NCBI GenBank assembly: GCA_003194525.1
Contig: NBIV01000003.1
Location: forward strand, 310,001-374,000
DNA: 64,000 bases
Source: Gracilariopsis chorda
Taxonomy: Eukaryota; Rhodophyta; Florideophyceae; Gracilariales; Gracilariaceae
Direction of reading: 5' to 3'
The position numbers and the translations under genes are program-made. Under the pieces are notes generated by a model. It searched no databases, was not told the origin of the DNA, and saw nothing but the letters and a program-made list of their open reading frames with translations. The first letter of the stretch is position 1. Every line of letters begins with the position of its first letter. Below, piece by piece: positions 50,399 to 62,639 of the stretch.

Positions 50399-53149
50399 AT
50401 GTCGTTCCCCTCCACTAAACAGGGGAGTACCTCAGGTGCACCCGTGATAGGGCATAGGGCTCCTGCGCACCCGCCCTCAGACATGAGCATTTCGGAAAGC
50501 TTCACAACCATCTGGAATGTGTTTATGTCCGTCCATGATGCGTACGCGGAATCGAGAGGCTCCGGGGTCCCAAAACGCGATGTCATATTCGAGAAGATTG
50601 TAGAGTTTATGCTACAGAATCGTCGAGCGAATTCAGAAGTGGTCGGATTGTTGGAAAGATTCCTTGGTTCCTCCTACACCTCCTACAGCGACGAAGAGGT
50701 CACTGCTTATCTTTGCACCTCTGTACAGGGTCCGACGCAGTACTTTCGACAGGTTTATCAATATGTGGCATTGTTCGATAAACAAGACGGGTCGAAAGAC
50801 AGGCGTGTACGGGACTTTTACGAGTGGACCATTGACGAGAGGCGCGGAGGTGGAACAGGGATGGTACAAAGGGTGTTCAACAATGACATCTTCAAGAGGT
50901 ACTTTCGCGGAGCCGCTACGGGGAAGGGAAGGGGAAGGTTTAGGACCGTTCCTGCTACTCGATTCCAACAGCTGCTGTACCTGTCGGTGGTAAAGCACAT
51001 CGAGATTGAACGCACGGGTCGGGAACGGAAGCGACTCTTCGGACACGGAAAGAAGGTGAAGGCAGTGAAGTACATGGAAAGTTTCACCATGTCTAATTGC
51101 ATGCACGGTGAGCGTATGGCGTACGGCGTACAGCACGTATGCAGGGCTTGGGACGCGTTTGCTGTCGTTCTGGGTTTCAGAGACTGCGAGCAGATGATGC
51201 TTCCTTATCTCCTTATCAACAGAGACACTTTTAAGCTCTCTGATATTCACTCCCGAACGATTGCTTACAGCCCCAAAACCGCCGCGTACAAGCTGGGACA
51301 AGAAATGAAGCCGACGGTATCCGAGGACAATGTTGTTCCCTGGGCTATTGCTTTTTCGGATGACGTAGACCGCAATATGCGTATTATGGCCAGAGAATTC
51401 GTCTCGGATCTTCAGCGTATTGTACTGGACAAGAAGATGTATGAGCTGAGTGAAACCGAGCAATGGCCAGTGCTATCTTCGTTTACGCGAAGCGGCACGA
51501 ACCCACCGGTTCGATTTGACTCCTTGTCCGAAGATATTGTCAAATCAGTGAAGAAAGCTTGTGCAAAGCATAATGTTCAACCCAGCAAAGCTTGGTCGCG
51601 CCCTACGGATGTACATTCCAAACCATCCGCCGCTCCTGGAACCAAGAGCCACACGAAGAGCGTGCAGGCCGTTGGAAAGCAGCTTCGTGAGAGCTCCAAT
51701 GGCTCCAGACAGACGGATGGGAGCGGTAGTAGCAGTGATGACGTAATTGCCACGCCTACTGCTCCCGCTGCTGCGGAGATACAGGCAACGGTGGAAGTTT
51801 CGGTGAACATCTTCCCTCCTCATGGGACGCTGGGGCCTGTGACTGCGAAGGCTATGAAGATTCTGGAGTCCGTGATGGACAAGAACTTTGCGTTCTACTG
51901 CGTGGACTCCGAAGAGCTGGTGGACGTTCATGAAAGTGTTCCGGGAGGCACTATATCTCCGAGGGGGAGAGTTCAACTCTCTATATCTGACGCACCGTAT
52001 CAAATTCGGGATACCGAATACGATCGCATCAGTCACCAGAAGATGGTTTCGTTTGCCGATCACAACTCGGAATGCCTGCGTCGTGGCGGACACTCGTTCG
52101 TCTTCTGTTCAGGTTTTCAGTTCCCAATATGGTACAAGATTTTGACCGACTGCCAATACGTTGATGCAGACGGGAGGATGAAGAAGTCTTTCACCGTGGA
52201 TAAGACGTCCCTGTTGTGTTTGCGCCATCGCTCAAACCCGATGGCGTTCCCTGGTCGCAACAACATTAGCTTGTTCCCCGCAGGGGAGCAGGTAGTGCAT
52301 GCGGTTCGGAATGGCATTCCCTATGCGGAGCAGAAGACAATGGTGAACTACCGTAAGTTCAAACATGTTGCCAGCCGATACCCTGGACATGTCTGAGTAA
52401 TCGATCAGGTTCCCCATCATGCCTCAGGAGAGATACTGTACTGGAAGGTGCAGGATGGGCAACGATTTGTAAATCGTCAGATTCGCCCGGAGCAGAAGTC
52501 GAGACAGTTGATGAAAGAGCTAATAGCACGTTTTTCTCAACCTGGAGACCTTGTGATGGATTTCTTCTCAGGAACGTTTACCACAGCACTCGCGTGCATG
52601 GAACTTGTTCCGCACAGAAAGTTCATCGGCGGTGAGAAGTATCGTAATTTTTTCATACACGCGAAGCATAACAGTATAGTGCATATGGGAAAGTTAATTG
52701 CCGACAATTCCCTCAAAGTCAGTGACTTGGAATGTGATGAACGCGTCGGTACTAATTCTGTTGTACAGGCGGCACGTCATGTGGCCACGGTGTTCAGGAA
52801 GAGATCCAGAGGAATGCAATGGACAGCACCGAAGGATTTCCCGCAGTATCAAAGGTTTCCTTTCCATATAATGGCTTTTCTATCGACTTTATGGGGTGAT
52901 ATGGATCTTATCGGCAAGTATCGTACTAAGGCTTTATATCTGTGGCCGCAAAGCACTCAGGCAAAGCTGAAAGAGTTAGAGCCAGAGTTGTTGCGTGGTG
53001 TAGATGCATCAAGTTACTGGCGCGTGGTGGCGAAGTCTTCAGTGAAGCACCCATCTAGCGGGCTCGGAGTCTTTAGTGCACGGAATTTCGCAGAAGGAGA
53101 GGCTGTTTGTCACTTCTATGGGACTATTGTGTACTACGTACCTTTGTAA
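50399..53149 (+). pseudogene. beta-class DNA amino-methyltransferase fused to SET-domain start, one in-frame stop
   Basis: This codes for a protein of about 915 residues if the TGA at 52394-52396 is ignored; the frame is the same on both sides. ATG at 50399 (MSFPSTKQGSTSG) is the first Met; a TTG at 50264 opens the frame earlier. Residues 1-450 match nothing I know. The C-terminal third is an N6-adenine/N4-cytosine methyltransferase of permuted order: catalytic motif IV DAPYQI at about residue 531, then RPEQKSRQLMKELIARFSQP and the AdoMet motif GDLVMDFFSGTFTTA at about residue 717-731. The end (SSVKHPSSGLGVFSARNFAE, GEAVCHFYG) is the beginning of a SET domain, cut off before its catalytic motifs. 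The stop could be a mutation (CGA to TGA). It is convergent with the Plavaka transposase 210 bp away. Confidence 0.75.
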
Positions 53150-53359
53150 TGTATTTGATTGCTACCTAGGCCGTTGCATGCCTGAAGAACGGGAGTTTAA
53201 GGAGTTGGTAGCCGTTGAGGAAGAAATGTTGGACACCAGAGAGGAAGGGGAGGGGAAGGAAGACGGAGAGGACGGTGGGCGTGGAGAAGAGATGGCGGAG
53301 GAATGAGACGTTTAAGAAGTTTATTGCTAGAGTTAGCGGGTCTGTGTTTCTAAATTTGA
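53150..53359. other. junction between methyltransferase-like gene and Plavaka transposase
   Basis: A purine-rich 210-bp stretch; one frame is Glu-rich (VAVEEEMLDTREEGEGKED). The missing remainder of the SET domain is not here in any frame. It may contain the 3' terminus of the Plavaka-like element, but no terminal repeat was found. Confidence 0.35.
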
Positions 53360-56300
53360 TTACCTTGCGGTGGAATAAGCTCTTGCTCGTGGGTCGCGGA
53401 AGAATCTGTTCATATAGAACCGATGTTGTTGCCATGGAAGGGGCGGAAAGAAAGGTCGTGCTGGGTAGTTCTGGCGAACAAGATGCACGGAACTTTTGTT
53501 GGCGGAGAAAGGAACAAGACCGAACCAAGGTGCGGCATTGGGGCTGGGATTCGAGGTTCCCTGAAGAGCGGGGAGAATAGTATGGTCATGTTCATCGTCT
53601 GTCGCCCAACGGAGGGTGATGCAGTTAAGAGTTTCATCCACGTGATCAAGAGGATCTGTGAGTTCGAAGAAGCGGACGAAAGCATATTCGAGTTCACCTG
53701 GCTCATCGTCTTTTATGCGGAAGCGGAGAAGGGCAGGAAGCGTACATACCCAAACCGTGGGGAACTTGCAGTTGGGTGGTGGAGTGCTTGAGACGAGAAT
53801 ATGAGAGAACTTTCGAAGTTTTGAAGGACCGAAGCTGGTGGTGGCAAAGATGCGCTGGAGAACAGGGGCCGATGGTTCTCTGAACCGGATGCATTTGAAC
53901 GTTCTGTCGACGTCTTGCAAGGAAGGGGTGAAACCGCTGCGGATGATGGCGGAGTTGACGACGGAGAAGTTGAGAGAAGAGAGGGAGGGTGAAGAAGGTG
54001 AAAGTCCAAGCGCTTCGAGGCATAGATTGTGAAACGGTGAGATTGCGTCTCGTGAGATTTGGGTGATGAACGATATGGTGGAAGAGGTGAAGATGTTTGA
54101 GAGAGAGGCATTGGAGCAGTTTGGGTTCGCCCGAAGGTACTTTTCTGCGGTGATTATATCCCGAAAGAGAATGGTGGTACCGTCGCGAACCATGGAATGT
54201 CTTCGAGCTGGGAGTGTGTGGGATTTTGAGGAGGAGGAAAGGCGGTGGGGAATGGCAATTGAGTTTCGAAAGCCTTCTGTGAGTTGAATTGCGTCGATTG
54301 TTTCTCTGTGAGCGGTTGAAGATCTTCGGGATGTGCGCCGATAATGGTTTTTGAATAGTAGGTGTGCGTGTTCGTAGATGCCAGCGTCAGTGAAGTGGGG
54401 ACCTCCGTATAGTTTGATGTCGGCGACGATGTGATCGAGAAGGTGGAATTTGAGCGTTCCGAATTGAGAAGCCTGGAAAGGGCCGAGGATGGAGACGCAG
54501 AGATGCTTGAAGTGCTTGATGAGTTCTTGAAGGGAACGAAGTTGTTGGTGTGTCCATTCTGAGGTGATATTGTAGTGTAGTGCTGTAGTGAAGAGGTCGG
54601 CGTATGTCGTGAAGATGGATGTGATGGGTGCTGTGTCAACTTCGTTGCAGCAACGATCGAAGAAGGCACCTACGAAGGGAAACACCATGTCGACTGTGCG
54701 GTAATCTTTTGCCTCGAGCATGCCTTCGATGCCGTCCGGGGTGAAGAAGCCGTTGAGGGATTTGCCCTTCTCTGCGGTGAAAAGGTCAATGTGAAGTCCC
54801 GGTGCGGAGAATTTGACTTCGATATCTGCGAGGATGTTGTTTGCATGGGTGAGAAGGGTGCTTCGAATGGATTTGAATGATCTCGAGGAGGAGCCAACAG
54901 TGGTGAAGAGATTGTCGGACTTGAGGGGTTCGATGGTTGCGAGTTTGACGAGTTTGGAGATACCGAGGTGGAAATTGTGAAGGAGTTCGAAGGAGAAGAT
55001 GGAGTATGGGGTGAGCAGTGGTGAAATGTTGAGGAGGGGGTAAGATTCGAAGAAGGAGTGGTAGGGGGAGAGGGAGTTTGTGTGCAGGAGAGATGCTGCT
55101 TGATCTCTGAGAGTCCTTGCGACGCGCGGTCTGCGTTGTAGTTCGGCGTTATTTGCATCCTTGAGAAGGGCGTCGTGTGCGGATCTTGTTTGGAGGGTGT
55201 GGGAAGCGGTTCGAGGGGTTAGGGAGCTGAGGTGGAGGCTGAGGTCGGAGCGGGGGACGAGGCATCTATGGCAGGTCTTCAACGGTTTTGTGCCGCGGAG
55301 GACAGCGAGGATGTCTTTTGCTTCGGGGATGTCTGCAGCATAGTTTGCGATGACTGGGTGGCACTGCCGGATGACCTGGTCCTCATCCCGGAAAGGAAAT
55401 CCTTTGACGGCAACAGCTGCGAGGGGCTCGAGGATGGTTTGCAGAGCTTCTTGAATGAGTTCCATTCGGGTGGTACGGGTGATGGCGGAGGAAAGCGAGC
55501 GGTCTTCGAGGGAATCCTCGTCGGATGGGGAGGAAGGGCTTCGAAAGACGTGGGGAAGTAGCCGAGTAGGGTGTAGTTACGGGATATGCAATGGCGGCGG
55601 AAGGAGTCTGAAAAGTTGAGGAGGGTGATTTGGAGGGGGTAGGAGGTGATAGAGGAGTTCTTGAGCGAGGTTGAAAACTTGTCTGAGTAAAGCTGTACGA
55701 AGCCGATGAAAGCTTCAATGCCAGTGATGTTGGAGCTGTGCCAAATAACATCTGGGTCTTGAGAATGTAGGATGTGGTGCTTGAGGTCCTTTTAGACGCA
55801 TGTACCGAGTTTTGAAGCCATGGGGTGAGCGTGTGCGGGGAAGCCGTCTGACGCGGACTTTCTTAGTGGTTGGAAGAAGGTGTTTGCGCGAGAAGCGTAG
55901 CGGAGTTGTTTGAGGAGGACATCGACGGGGTTTTTCAGGTAGAGAGTTGCGGTGATGTTTGAGGGCTTGTGACGAATAGTTATGGATTCGAAGCCGATAT
56001 AGCCGACGGTGTCCTCGAAGAGCTTTGCATGGAGTTCAAGGCAGTAAGAGACGGACGTTATTTGTTGGATGAGTGCCTGGGAGTAATCCGGGTCTTTGAG
56101 GAGGTTGATGAGTTCGTCTGCTTTGCGTTTGCCGAGCTTGGTGGCGATGGAAGCGATGTAGGAGACAATAGGGTGGAGGTTGGCAGGTGCGGGGGTGCTG
56201 GACGCAGGTGTGTTGCGAGGGGAGGAGAGAGAGGAGTGGAGAAGGTGGACGGCGTCTGCGGAGCGAAGGGCTAGAGCGAGCTGGCTGAAATGGTATTCAT

Positions 56301-56713
56301 CGTCTTCCATGAGTGGAACGTTGTCAGAGGGGCGGTTTGAGATGCGAACGGAGCGGGAGTCTGCGGTCTGAATGCGTGGTCGTTTGGTGCGGGGTGGGAG
56401 CGTTCTTGGGAGTGGTGGCGAGGAAGGGGTTGGGGGTGTGGCGGAAGCGACAACGGCGCTGGTGTTGGACAAGGGAGGCGTGGAGTTTTGTCTGAAAGGA
56501 GCACCTGTGGAAGCGACAAGGCTGCATGGTGCAGAGGAGAAGGATGTAAGTCTGTGGGAGATGAGAAAGAGGTGGGAGGCGTTCCGGGAAAATATATGAC
56601 TGCTCAGGAGCAGCAATCAGGTGGCATTGTGATGCGCCAGAGAGGCGCGTGACAGGCACGGCAGGCATGGCACGTGTGTGGACGGGAAAGTGGTTTGGAA
56701 TGAAAACATTCAA
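53360..56713 (-). pseudogene. Plavaka/Tnp2-like (CACTA) transposase, broken
   Basis: This is a transposase of the CACTA superfamily, Plavaka branch. The N-terminal zinc finger reads CRFHRCSFQ...HQRRC (C-x4-C-x12-H-x3-C, about 56540-56500). A linker in a second frame leads to KADELINLLKDPDYSQALIQ and IRHKPSNITATLYLKNPVDV. A TAA at 55792 interrupts, but the frame continues with the family signature IEAFIGFVQLYSDK and FRRHCISRNYTLLGYFP. A frameshift near 55510 leads to an unbroken 701-codon frame (55465-53360) with FRDEDQVIRQCHPVIANYAA, TCHRCLVPRSDLS, FELLHNFHLGISKLVK and YGGPHFTDAGIYEHAH. The large C-terminal body is well kept. Element ends were not identified. Confidence 0.82.
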
Positions 56714-56869
56714 AGTTGGTAAATTTTTTAAACGACGGCGAGGACTTGATTATTTCGCATGAGGAGGTTGGGAACATGTGTAGACGGGGGTGTAGATCAG
56801 TGTGATTTTCTGAGCGTGCGATTTTATGGACGCTGGATGTGGCGGAACGTCCCGCTCGTGCTTGCAGGT

Positions 56870-57880
56870 TCGTGAAGTGCAATTGAGTACGTCTCGTTTT
56901 TTTCGTGTGTTGACATGTGACTCTTGCTACGCTTTCTATGTTGATGCGGGAGAGGGAGCAATGGCAGTGTTTGGGATGAAGCTAGGGGCTTCGAAGACTG
57001 CGAGGAACAGGTGAGTTTGCTATGCTGTTCACTTTTCAATCTGGACGAGGACCTGACATGTTTTGTTTCTTGATACGGAGCTATATGAATGAGAAAGGGT
57101 GGATCGGGTGAGCAGAAGTGGTTGCTACAAGGTGAGTTAGACTGCGAATGTTATCTGGTAACGAATACGCGCGGAGATCTGACAAGATTTTGTTGCTGTT
57201 GCGACGCGTTGTGGATGCGGTGATAGGTGAGAGCCAATGAATGGCGAGCATAGAGGTGAGTGCGGTTGTGTTTTAGTTTTGCTCCGTTTTTGGATGGAGG
57301 TCTGACATGTTTCTGTGTGTTAGCGCGAAGGGAGAGGCATGAGGGAATGGGTGCGAAGAACTGGTTGCTGCAAGGTGAGTTTCATTGAGAATGTTTTCTG
57401 GGACTGGCTACTTACGGAGATCTGACACGTTCTTGTTTATTGATGCGAAGCGAGCGAGATGGGAAATGGGTTCGAAGAAGTGGTGGTTGCCAGGTGAGTT
57501 TAAGTGCTAATGTTATCTGGTATTGGCTATGTACGGAGAACTGACAAGTTTTTGGTTTCTGCTGCGAAGCGTTGTGGATACCGTACTAGGTGATAAGGAG
57601 TGGGTGTTCTTCTTAGAGGTGAGTGCGGTGGCGAAGTTATTTTGGATTCTTTATTTGATGGAGATCTGACTTTTGTTTGTTTATTGATGCGAATGTGCGA
57701 GAGAGAAGTTGCAGATTCGATGAGGTTTGATGGTTTCTAACGAGTGTTTGTTTGTGTTTGCTTATTTTTATCTTCTGCAGGTGCGAATGGGGAGGTCGAA
57801 GGGAGAAAGTGCAGCCAGGGGGGATGAGCAGAGGTTTGGATGAGGTACGTGTGTTCAACACAAGTTGTGTTATTGGAGGC
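56870..57880 (+). repeat. ~122-bp tandem array with splice-like signals
   Basis: A diverged tandem repeat. The marker CTGAC followed by a T-rich tract occurs at 57053, 57180, 57302, 57422, 57541 and 57666 (spacing 119-127 bp). Each unit also has GTGAGT, a TTGATGCGAAGCG-like block and a purine-rich GAAGTGGTTGC-like block. In order on the plus strand these resemble a 5' splice site, branch point, pyrimidine-type tract and a ~40-nt exon, repeated. The array lies 160 bp beyond the 5' end of the Plavaka transposase, divergent from it, so subterminal repeats of that element are an alternative. Confidence 0.6.
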
Positions 57881-57940
57881 GTCGTAATGAAAGGAGGGAG
57901 CGCATTCTAACTTGTTTCTTTGTGGTTTCGTTTTGTGACG

Positions 57941-58092
57941 GGTACAGGCCTCGCCTCACCGTCTATCGTGGAATGGAGGCCATTTTTGTTACCGTTTTCG
58001 ATTTGTTCTAGGCGCACTACGCCTGGAGCAAAATGAAACGACAATGAAAGCGGTTTCCATTCCACGATAGACGGTGAGGGGAGGCCTGTACC
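57941..58092. repeat. foldback (MITE-like) element
   Basis: Arms 57941-57977 and 58056-58092 are 37-bp reverse complements with one mismatch (they begin GGTACAGGCCTCG and end GGCCTGTACC). A 78-bp spacer separates them. No clear target duplication is visible. It is isolated in a non-coding stretch. Confidence 0.8.
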
Positions 58093-60584
58093 GGCGTAGT
58101 ATAGATTCAAGATTACATCCATTAGACGAGGTAAAAGTGAATGAGTACCGCATCCGAAACGTCCATGTCTGCTAGATTTCATCGCCGATGGTGAATGATC
58201 TGGCACTAGATGACAAACATTCACCCCTTCACTGTTCGTAGTATTTATGCTCTAGTATGAATGAGAACTGAACTATAGACTGCTAGTTTCTTACGGCTAA
58301 TATGAATGTTGCTAGTTTTCTCACATTCACCTCTGCATTCATTTGAGCTATAGTATTTTCTGCTAGATATACTAGCACAAAAATTCTGAGATTTTTTTGA
58401 ATGCCGACCATAGACTTTCTAGCACCCCCAAACTAGAAAAAATAGCACTCAAACTAGCATTCCGAAAACACAGACGTACTCTCAGGTACTGTTGGGCTCG
58501 CTCTCTTGCAATGTGACCCAAGAAAGATTAGGCTTAGCACCAATATGCCTCGAGTAGAACTCACTGTGGAACTTTTGTGTGCATCACAATTTTTAGATGA
58601 TAGCTACAACGCGTTAAGTACATTGAGATCATCCATGTTTTTAGATACCGAGTGATTCGTGTTGCCCTAAAAGCCATGCTTAGACGAGTATGTCCACTGT
58701 GTAGTTCAACTCTGGATGATGTTTCATTGGCGAGATGTAGCGAAGAGAATCCTCAACAGTCTCACAGAAGAAAAAGTGCAGATGCTGCGGATTATGTAAA
58801 ATGGATGGAACCCAACACGGAGTAAGTGTTGCGAAAAGACGTTGAGGCTCTGTTGGACAGATAAAAAGAAAGCGTGAGTGGATGTCAAACGCTCTATTGT
58901 ATTGAATATCGCTCAGTAACATCTTTACATGAGCAGTTTGGCAGACGTTTGTCCTGAATTGTTAAGGTTCTCCAATCGCAGTATGTTAAGACGGAGAGAA
59001 CTAGGAACTAAGTCAATAGGTTTTTCTAAAAGGGCTTCAGACTGTGCTTATCTCGAGGGTTGTTTCTAGATTTTTTTTTATATCTTGAAAATGCTGTAAC
59101 CGACTTTCTCAGTCTCAACTTCTTTTTGGTGGACACCATGACTGCGTAAAATCTTTGTCCAGGTTTTCCGGAGACAAGCTGCAAACCATCCTCTTGCATG
59201 GCCTGTGAAAACACAAATCCACTTCCCACCACTCGTAACTCACACATATCATTCTTTGCGGCGCATTTCCATGTCATTACGACGTACTTTTGTGCGTCGC
59301 TAAATAATGAGAAGTCTAATCACCCGATTCTGTCACTATTTCGTATGCGTACACCGCTCCGCTGTATCTGCCATTGCCGATTGCTCCCACTATCACCCAA
59401 CGTCCATCGGTAGTAATGCATGTGCTTTGTTCAAATTGTAGATTGTAGTTTCGATCACCGTTCCTTGCAAGTGATCGACATGGGTACTACTCGCAGTGTG
59501 AACAGCATCCTCGGGATAGCACTTCTTGACAAACCCTGTGAAGCATAGATATAATAATAGAAGGACGTACGGTACTTTACGAAGGATAAGCTGCTCGATG
59601 GAAAAGAAATCGCGAACGAAACGAACCCGTACCGGGTTATAAAACTCAAAGATGCGAGTTATATAAAACTCAATTGAAACACGAGTGATTGCGCGTGGGT
59701 TTCAGAATCAAACTGGATAAATATGGTCATTATTTCTGACTTTTGGCGTCAAGGAACCTCGTCTACCTTTGTAGATGGTGTGGCATAATGAGCTGGGTGG
59801 GGTGGACCAGGTGAGTTTGGACGCTGGATGGGCGGCGTGCCTAAACGTTTCGCAGATATATTAGTTTGAACAAATACTCTAATACATTTTGCACCATATG
59901 TTGTCATGAGGAGAACGCTCCATAGACTTTCGTTCTTTTCCAACGCCAAAGCCCTTGACATCTCCCAGAACCCATTTCTCATCCTACGGTTCATCACGCA
60001 CACCTTCTTGAACGTTTTAATGCATTCCTTTCCATGAACCGAAGTGCATTGGCAACAGCACATGCTTCCTCTCGTCTTTACTCGTGATCCCTCCTACAAA
60101 GTTCAGCCGCAGTTGAGTTACATTGCCACCATTGCCTCCAATTCTCTCCACCCGCTCTGTTCTCAGGGCCATGCAAGAACCAACGCTGGTACGACTGGTC
60201 CGAATTTTCCAACAGCAGGCTTAATGTCTTGAAAACCGTCATCGCTATCATTGCCTCTTCTGTCGTGCATCAAAACCCCGGCAGCACCGCCTAGGATATC
60301 TGCGGGCCAACCGCCAAGACTCTATTCACATCAAAAATGCATCCAAATACGTGCGTTTGCAATCGTACGTAGATCGGGCTCCATCAAACTTATGATAACT
60401 GACAGAACATCCAGTCACCGAGGGGTGCTTTGAAAAACAGAAGTTTGCACCATCGTTAGATTTCTGTAGGAGACGAAGAGACCAGAAAATGTACCACATG
60501 ATACGTCCGCACTAAAGATGGCTCCGAGTTTGACAAAGATGGGGGTTTCGTGACGACGTGCTATGTTTCTCGGGCTGAAAGTTT
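58093..60584. other. gene-poor stretch
   Basis: About 2.5 kb have no supported gene. A block at 58240-58480 is dense in CTAG words and partly resembles 45500-45600. The remaining open frames are short and unremarkable on both strands. Confidence 0.4.
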
Positions 60585-62069
60585 TCATTTCGCGTTTTTT
60601 CTTCTCCCATCTGCTTCCCTTTCTTCCTCTAGCTCTACCGACATACTTTTACATGATGCCTGCACCAACTCCTGAAAGGTGACTGCCATCGCACCTTCTG
60701 GTGAGTAGACTGCGGTAGAAACCACCGAAGGAGCTGCGGATACCACCTTTGGTGCAGACGCACTAGCCTGAGTAGGAGAAGCAGATCCAGCAACCGAAGG
60801 CGATGGAGACCGAGGAGCCGGAGAAACCACCATAGGCGTCGCCATGCTCAGGTGAGGTGACATCCAACTGTCCCTCCAGGAGTGACGATGGGGAAGTAGT
60901 ATTTAGAATGCTGACCTGAAGGCATATCATGGAACTCTGTGTTGTGCGATCCGAAAACGAATCTAAAGGTGTTCGTAATACGTGTTTCGTCTGCGTTGTT
61001 GCTACCCCACTTAATGTGGTCTAATCAATAGATGCCGTAGTAGGGAGGGTCATAAGGAAGCAACTCCAGAGGAGAGCGGCCATCTGCAAAGCTGCCAGGA
61101 CGACGCTTTGCATGGTGAATGGATTACTTCTGAAGGAGAAGTTGCAGACGCGAGTGCATTTCACGTTCCTTGATACATCTAAGGTAGGGAGTATCGCAGT
61201 ACCCCACAGTTGTCGGACCGTTATCACCATGCACCGGAACGTGGAGCCAATGAGCGCGATACGAATCCTCACGGTGAAGTTGGCCCTCACTCCAGGGAGT
61301 TTCGTAAACCACGCAAAAGTGCCCCGCCTAAAGTTATTGCACGAAATGATGGATGTATTCACTGACGTACCAGGGTAGGCTGACCGGCCGAACGTGAAAA
61401 GTCACGAACTTCCGAGCGGTACTATGATCGAGATGCGCCCCAGGCCAGAGTGGCTCACCAGGAGAGGTGTGGTACACCAGAGGTTGCACGGAAGTCGAAG
61501 ATTGATCGTTATAGGCTTGACACATTCCAAAGGAGAAGAAGAAAGCAGTAAGAGCAGTAAAAAGTTGTGTGTTGACACCCAAAAAGGAGGGAATTACCTG
61601 CTGAGGGGTGCCGCCGCTTCTATGTCGTTCAAAAATCACAGGATCACCGCAACCTAGTCGCAGAATTTAAGGGGATGACGCCTCAGAGAATACCAGAGAC
61701 GCAGGCCGCTCCAGAATGCGGAACCGATTCATAGTTCCGCGTTCAGGCGTTCCCCCAGGATATGGAAGTCACCTGCAACAGGGAGTGAAGAAATGAAGCT
61801 GAAGTGTACCCGATCACCAGAAGGAGTTAAACCTGGGTATGAGCGGTCGCGGGTGGATATTTGTGAGGTTAAGGCCAATTGTTTTTCTTGGAGGTTCCGA
61901 ATGGACGCCGCACGGAAGAAGATCGTATTGGAGGGTAGCACCTGCGATGGAGGTAACGAGACTCACCGCTGCAAAGCGCGCTCCTAGCGGATCCACCGAA
62001 TTTTCGAGGAAGACGAGTGCTCAGGCATGATGCACATCGAGAACGTGGTGCAATCCAAGAAAGGGGGTA
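60585..62069 (-). pseudogene. relic of the chromovirus 2-type antisense gene
   Basis: On the minus strand, D-P-P-Y-Y-G-I-Y, then a stop, then LDHIKWGSNNAD, TNTFRFVFGSHNTEFHDMP (61040-60920) match the chromovirus 2 antisense gene (PPYDRLYW, TNLKFFFCGHQVEFHDMP at about 43290-43160) in order and spacing. Upstream, a segment with RGTFAWFTKLPGVRANFTV and a hydrophobic run (VVLAALQMAALLWSCFLM) lies where the membrane-like part is in the other copy. Downstream is a Pro/Ser/Ala-rich frame (60863-60585, MSPHLSMATPMVVSPAPRSP) like the proline-rich end there. The ~200-residue middle is deleted. It ends next to a degenerate LTR, as expected for the 3' end of such an element. Confidence 0.55.
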
Positions 62070-62580
62070 TGTAGTACAGCGGGTACTGTGCATGCTCGTA
62101 AGGATGGGCTGTTACGGAAGATTACTAATTGAGTGCTCGTATGTTGTAACTGGTTCCCTCTGGGAGGAGTGCTCCAGAGAATTTGTTCCAGTGGATTATA
62201 ATTTACTTAGTTAGAATAACGTAGCTTAGATTTTATAGGATACAGTAGAGAGTTTCCGTCGAGCTCAGCTCGTGGCACTGTATTAGTGCGCCGCTGGGGC
62301 TCCACCTCCGGAAAAGAAAGCTAAGCACCCTCGAAGCTTGTTTTAGCTTCTCTGGGTAAACCTTGTGATACTCAACCTCAGTTACACTATTACGTCATCC
62401 TCTAGGTGTATTTTTTAAGCCGCCGATACCCAGCGCGTCCCATAGCAGCGCCTGTAGGATTATCGCACGCCCATTGAACCCACTCTCCGCTTGGGGCTTG
62501 CTGATCTCCTTCCAAGATTCCCGTGGTCGCCGCTCCTATATTAGGGAGACCACCACCTATTGGAACCCATCTGTTAGGCC
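62070..62580 (+). repeat. degenerate LTR related to chromovirus 2
   Basis: It begins TGTAGTAC after a purine tract (AAGAAAGGGGG), and shares ordered blocks with the 508-bp LTR: TTAT-AGGATA, GTTTCCG, AAGCACCCTC, and GCACGCCCATTG (CACCCGCCCATTG there). The right end is approximate. It supports reading 60585-62580 as the 3' end of an eroded chromovirus 2-type element whose pol is missing. Confidence 0.5.
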
Positions 62581-62639
62581 GAATCTAAAAGTCCTATTTT
62601 GCAGACTTTGTACACACCACTGGCTATACCACAAATATT

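Noticed and set aside
53166..53580. Open frames on both strands over the start of the Plavaka region
   Set aside because: Plus-strand frames are shadows of the purine-rich complement of the transposase C-terminus, and none supplies the missing SET-domain motifs.
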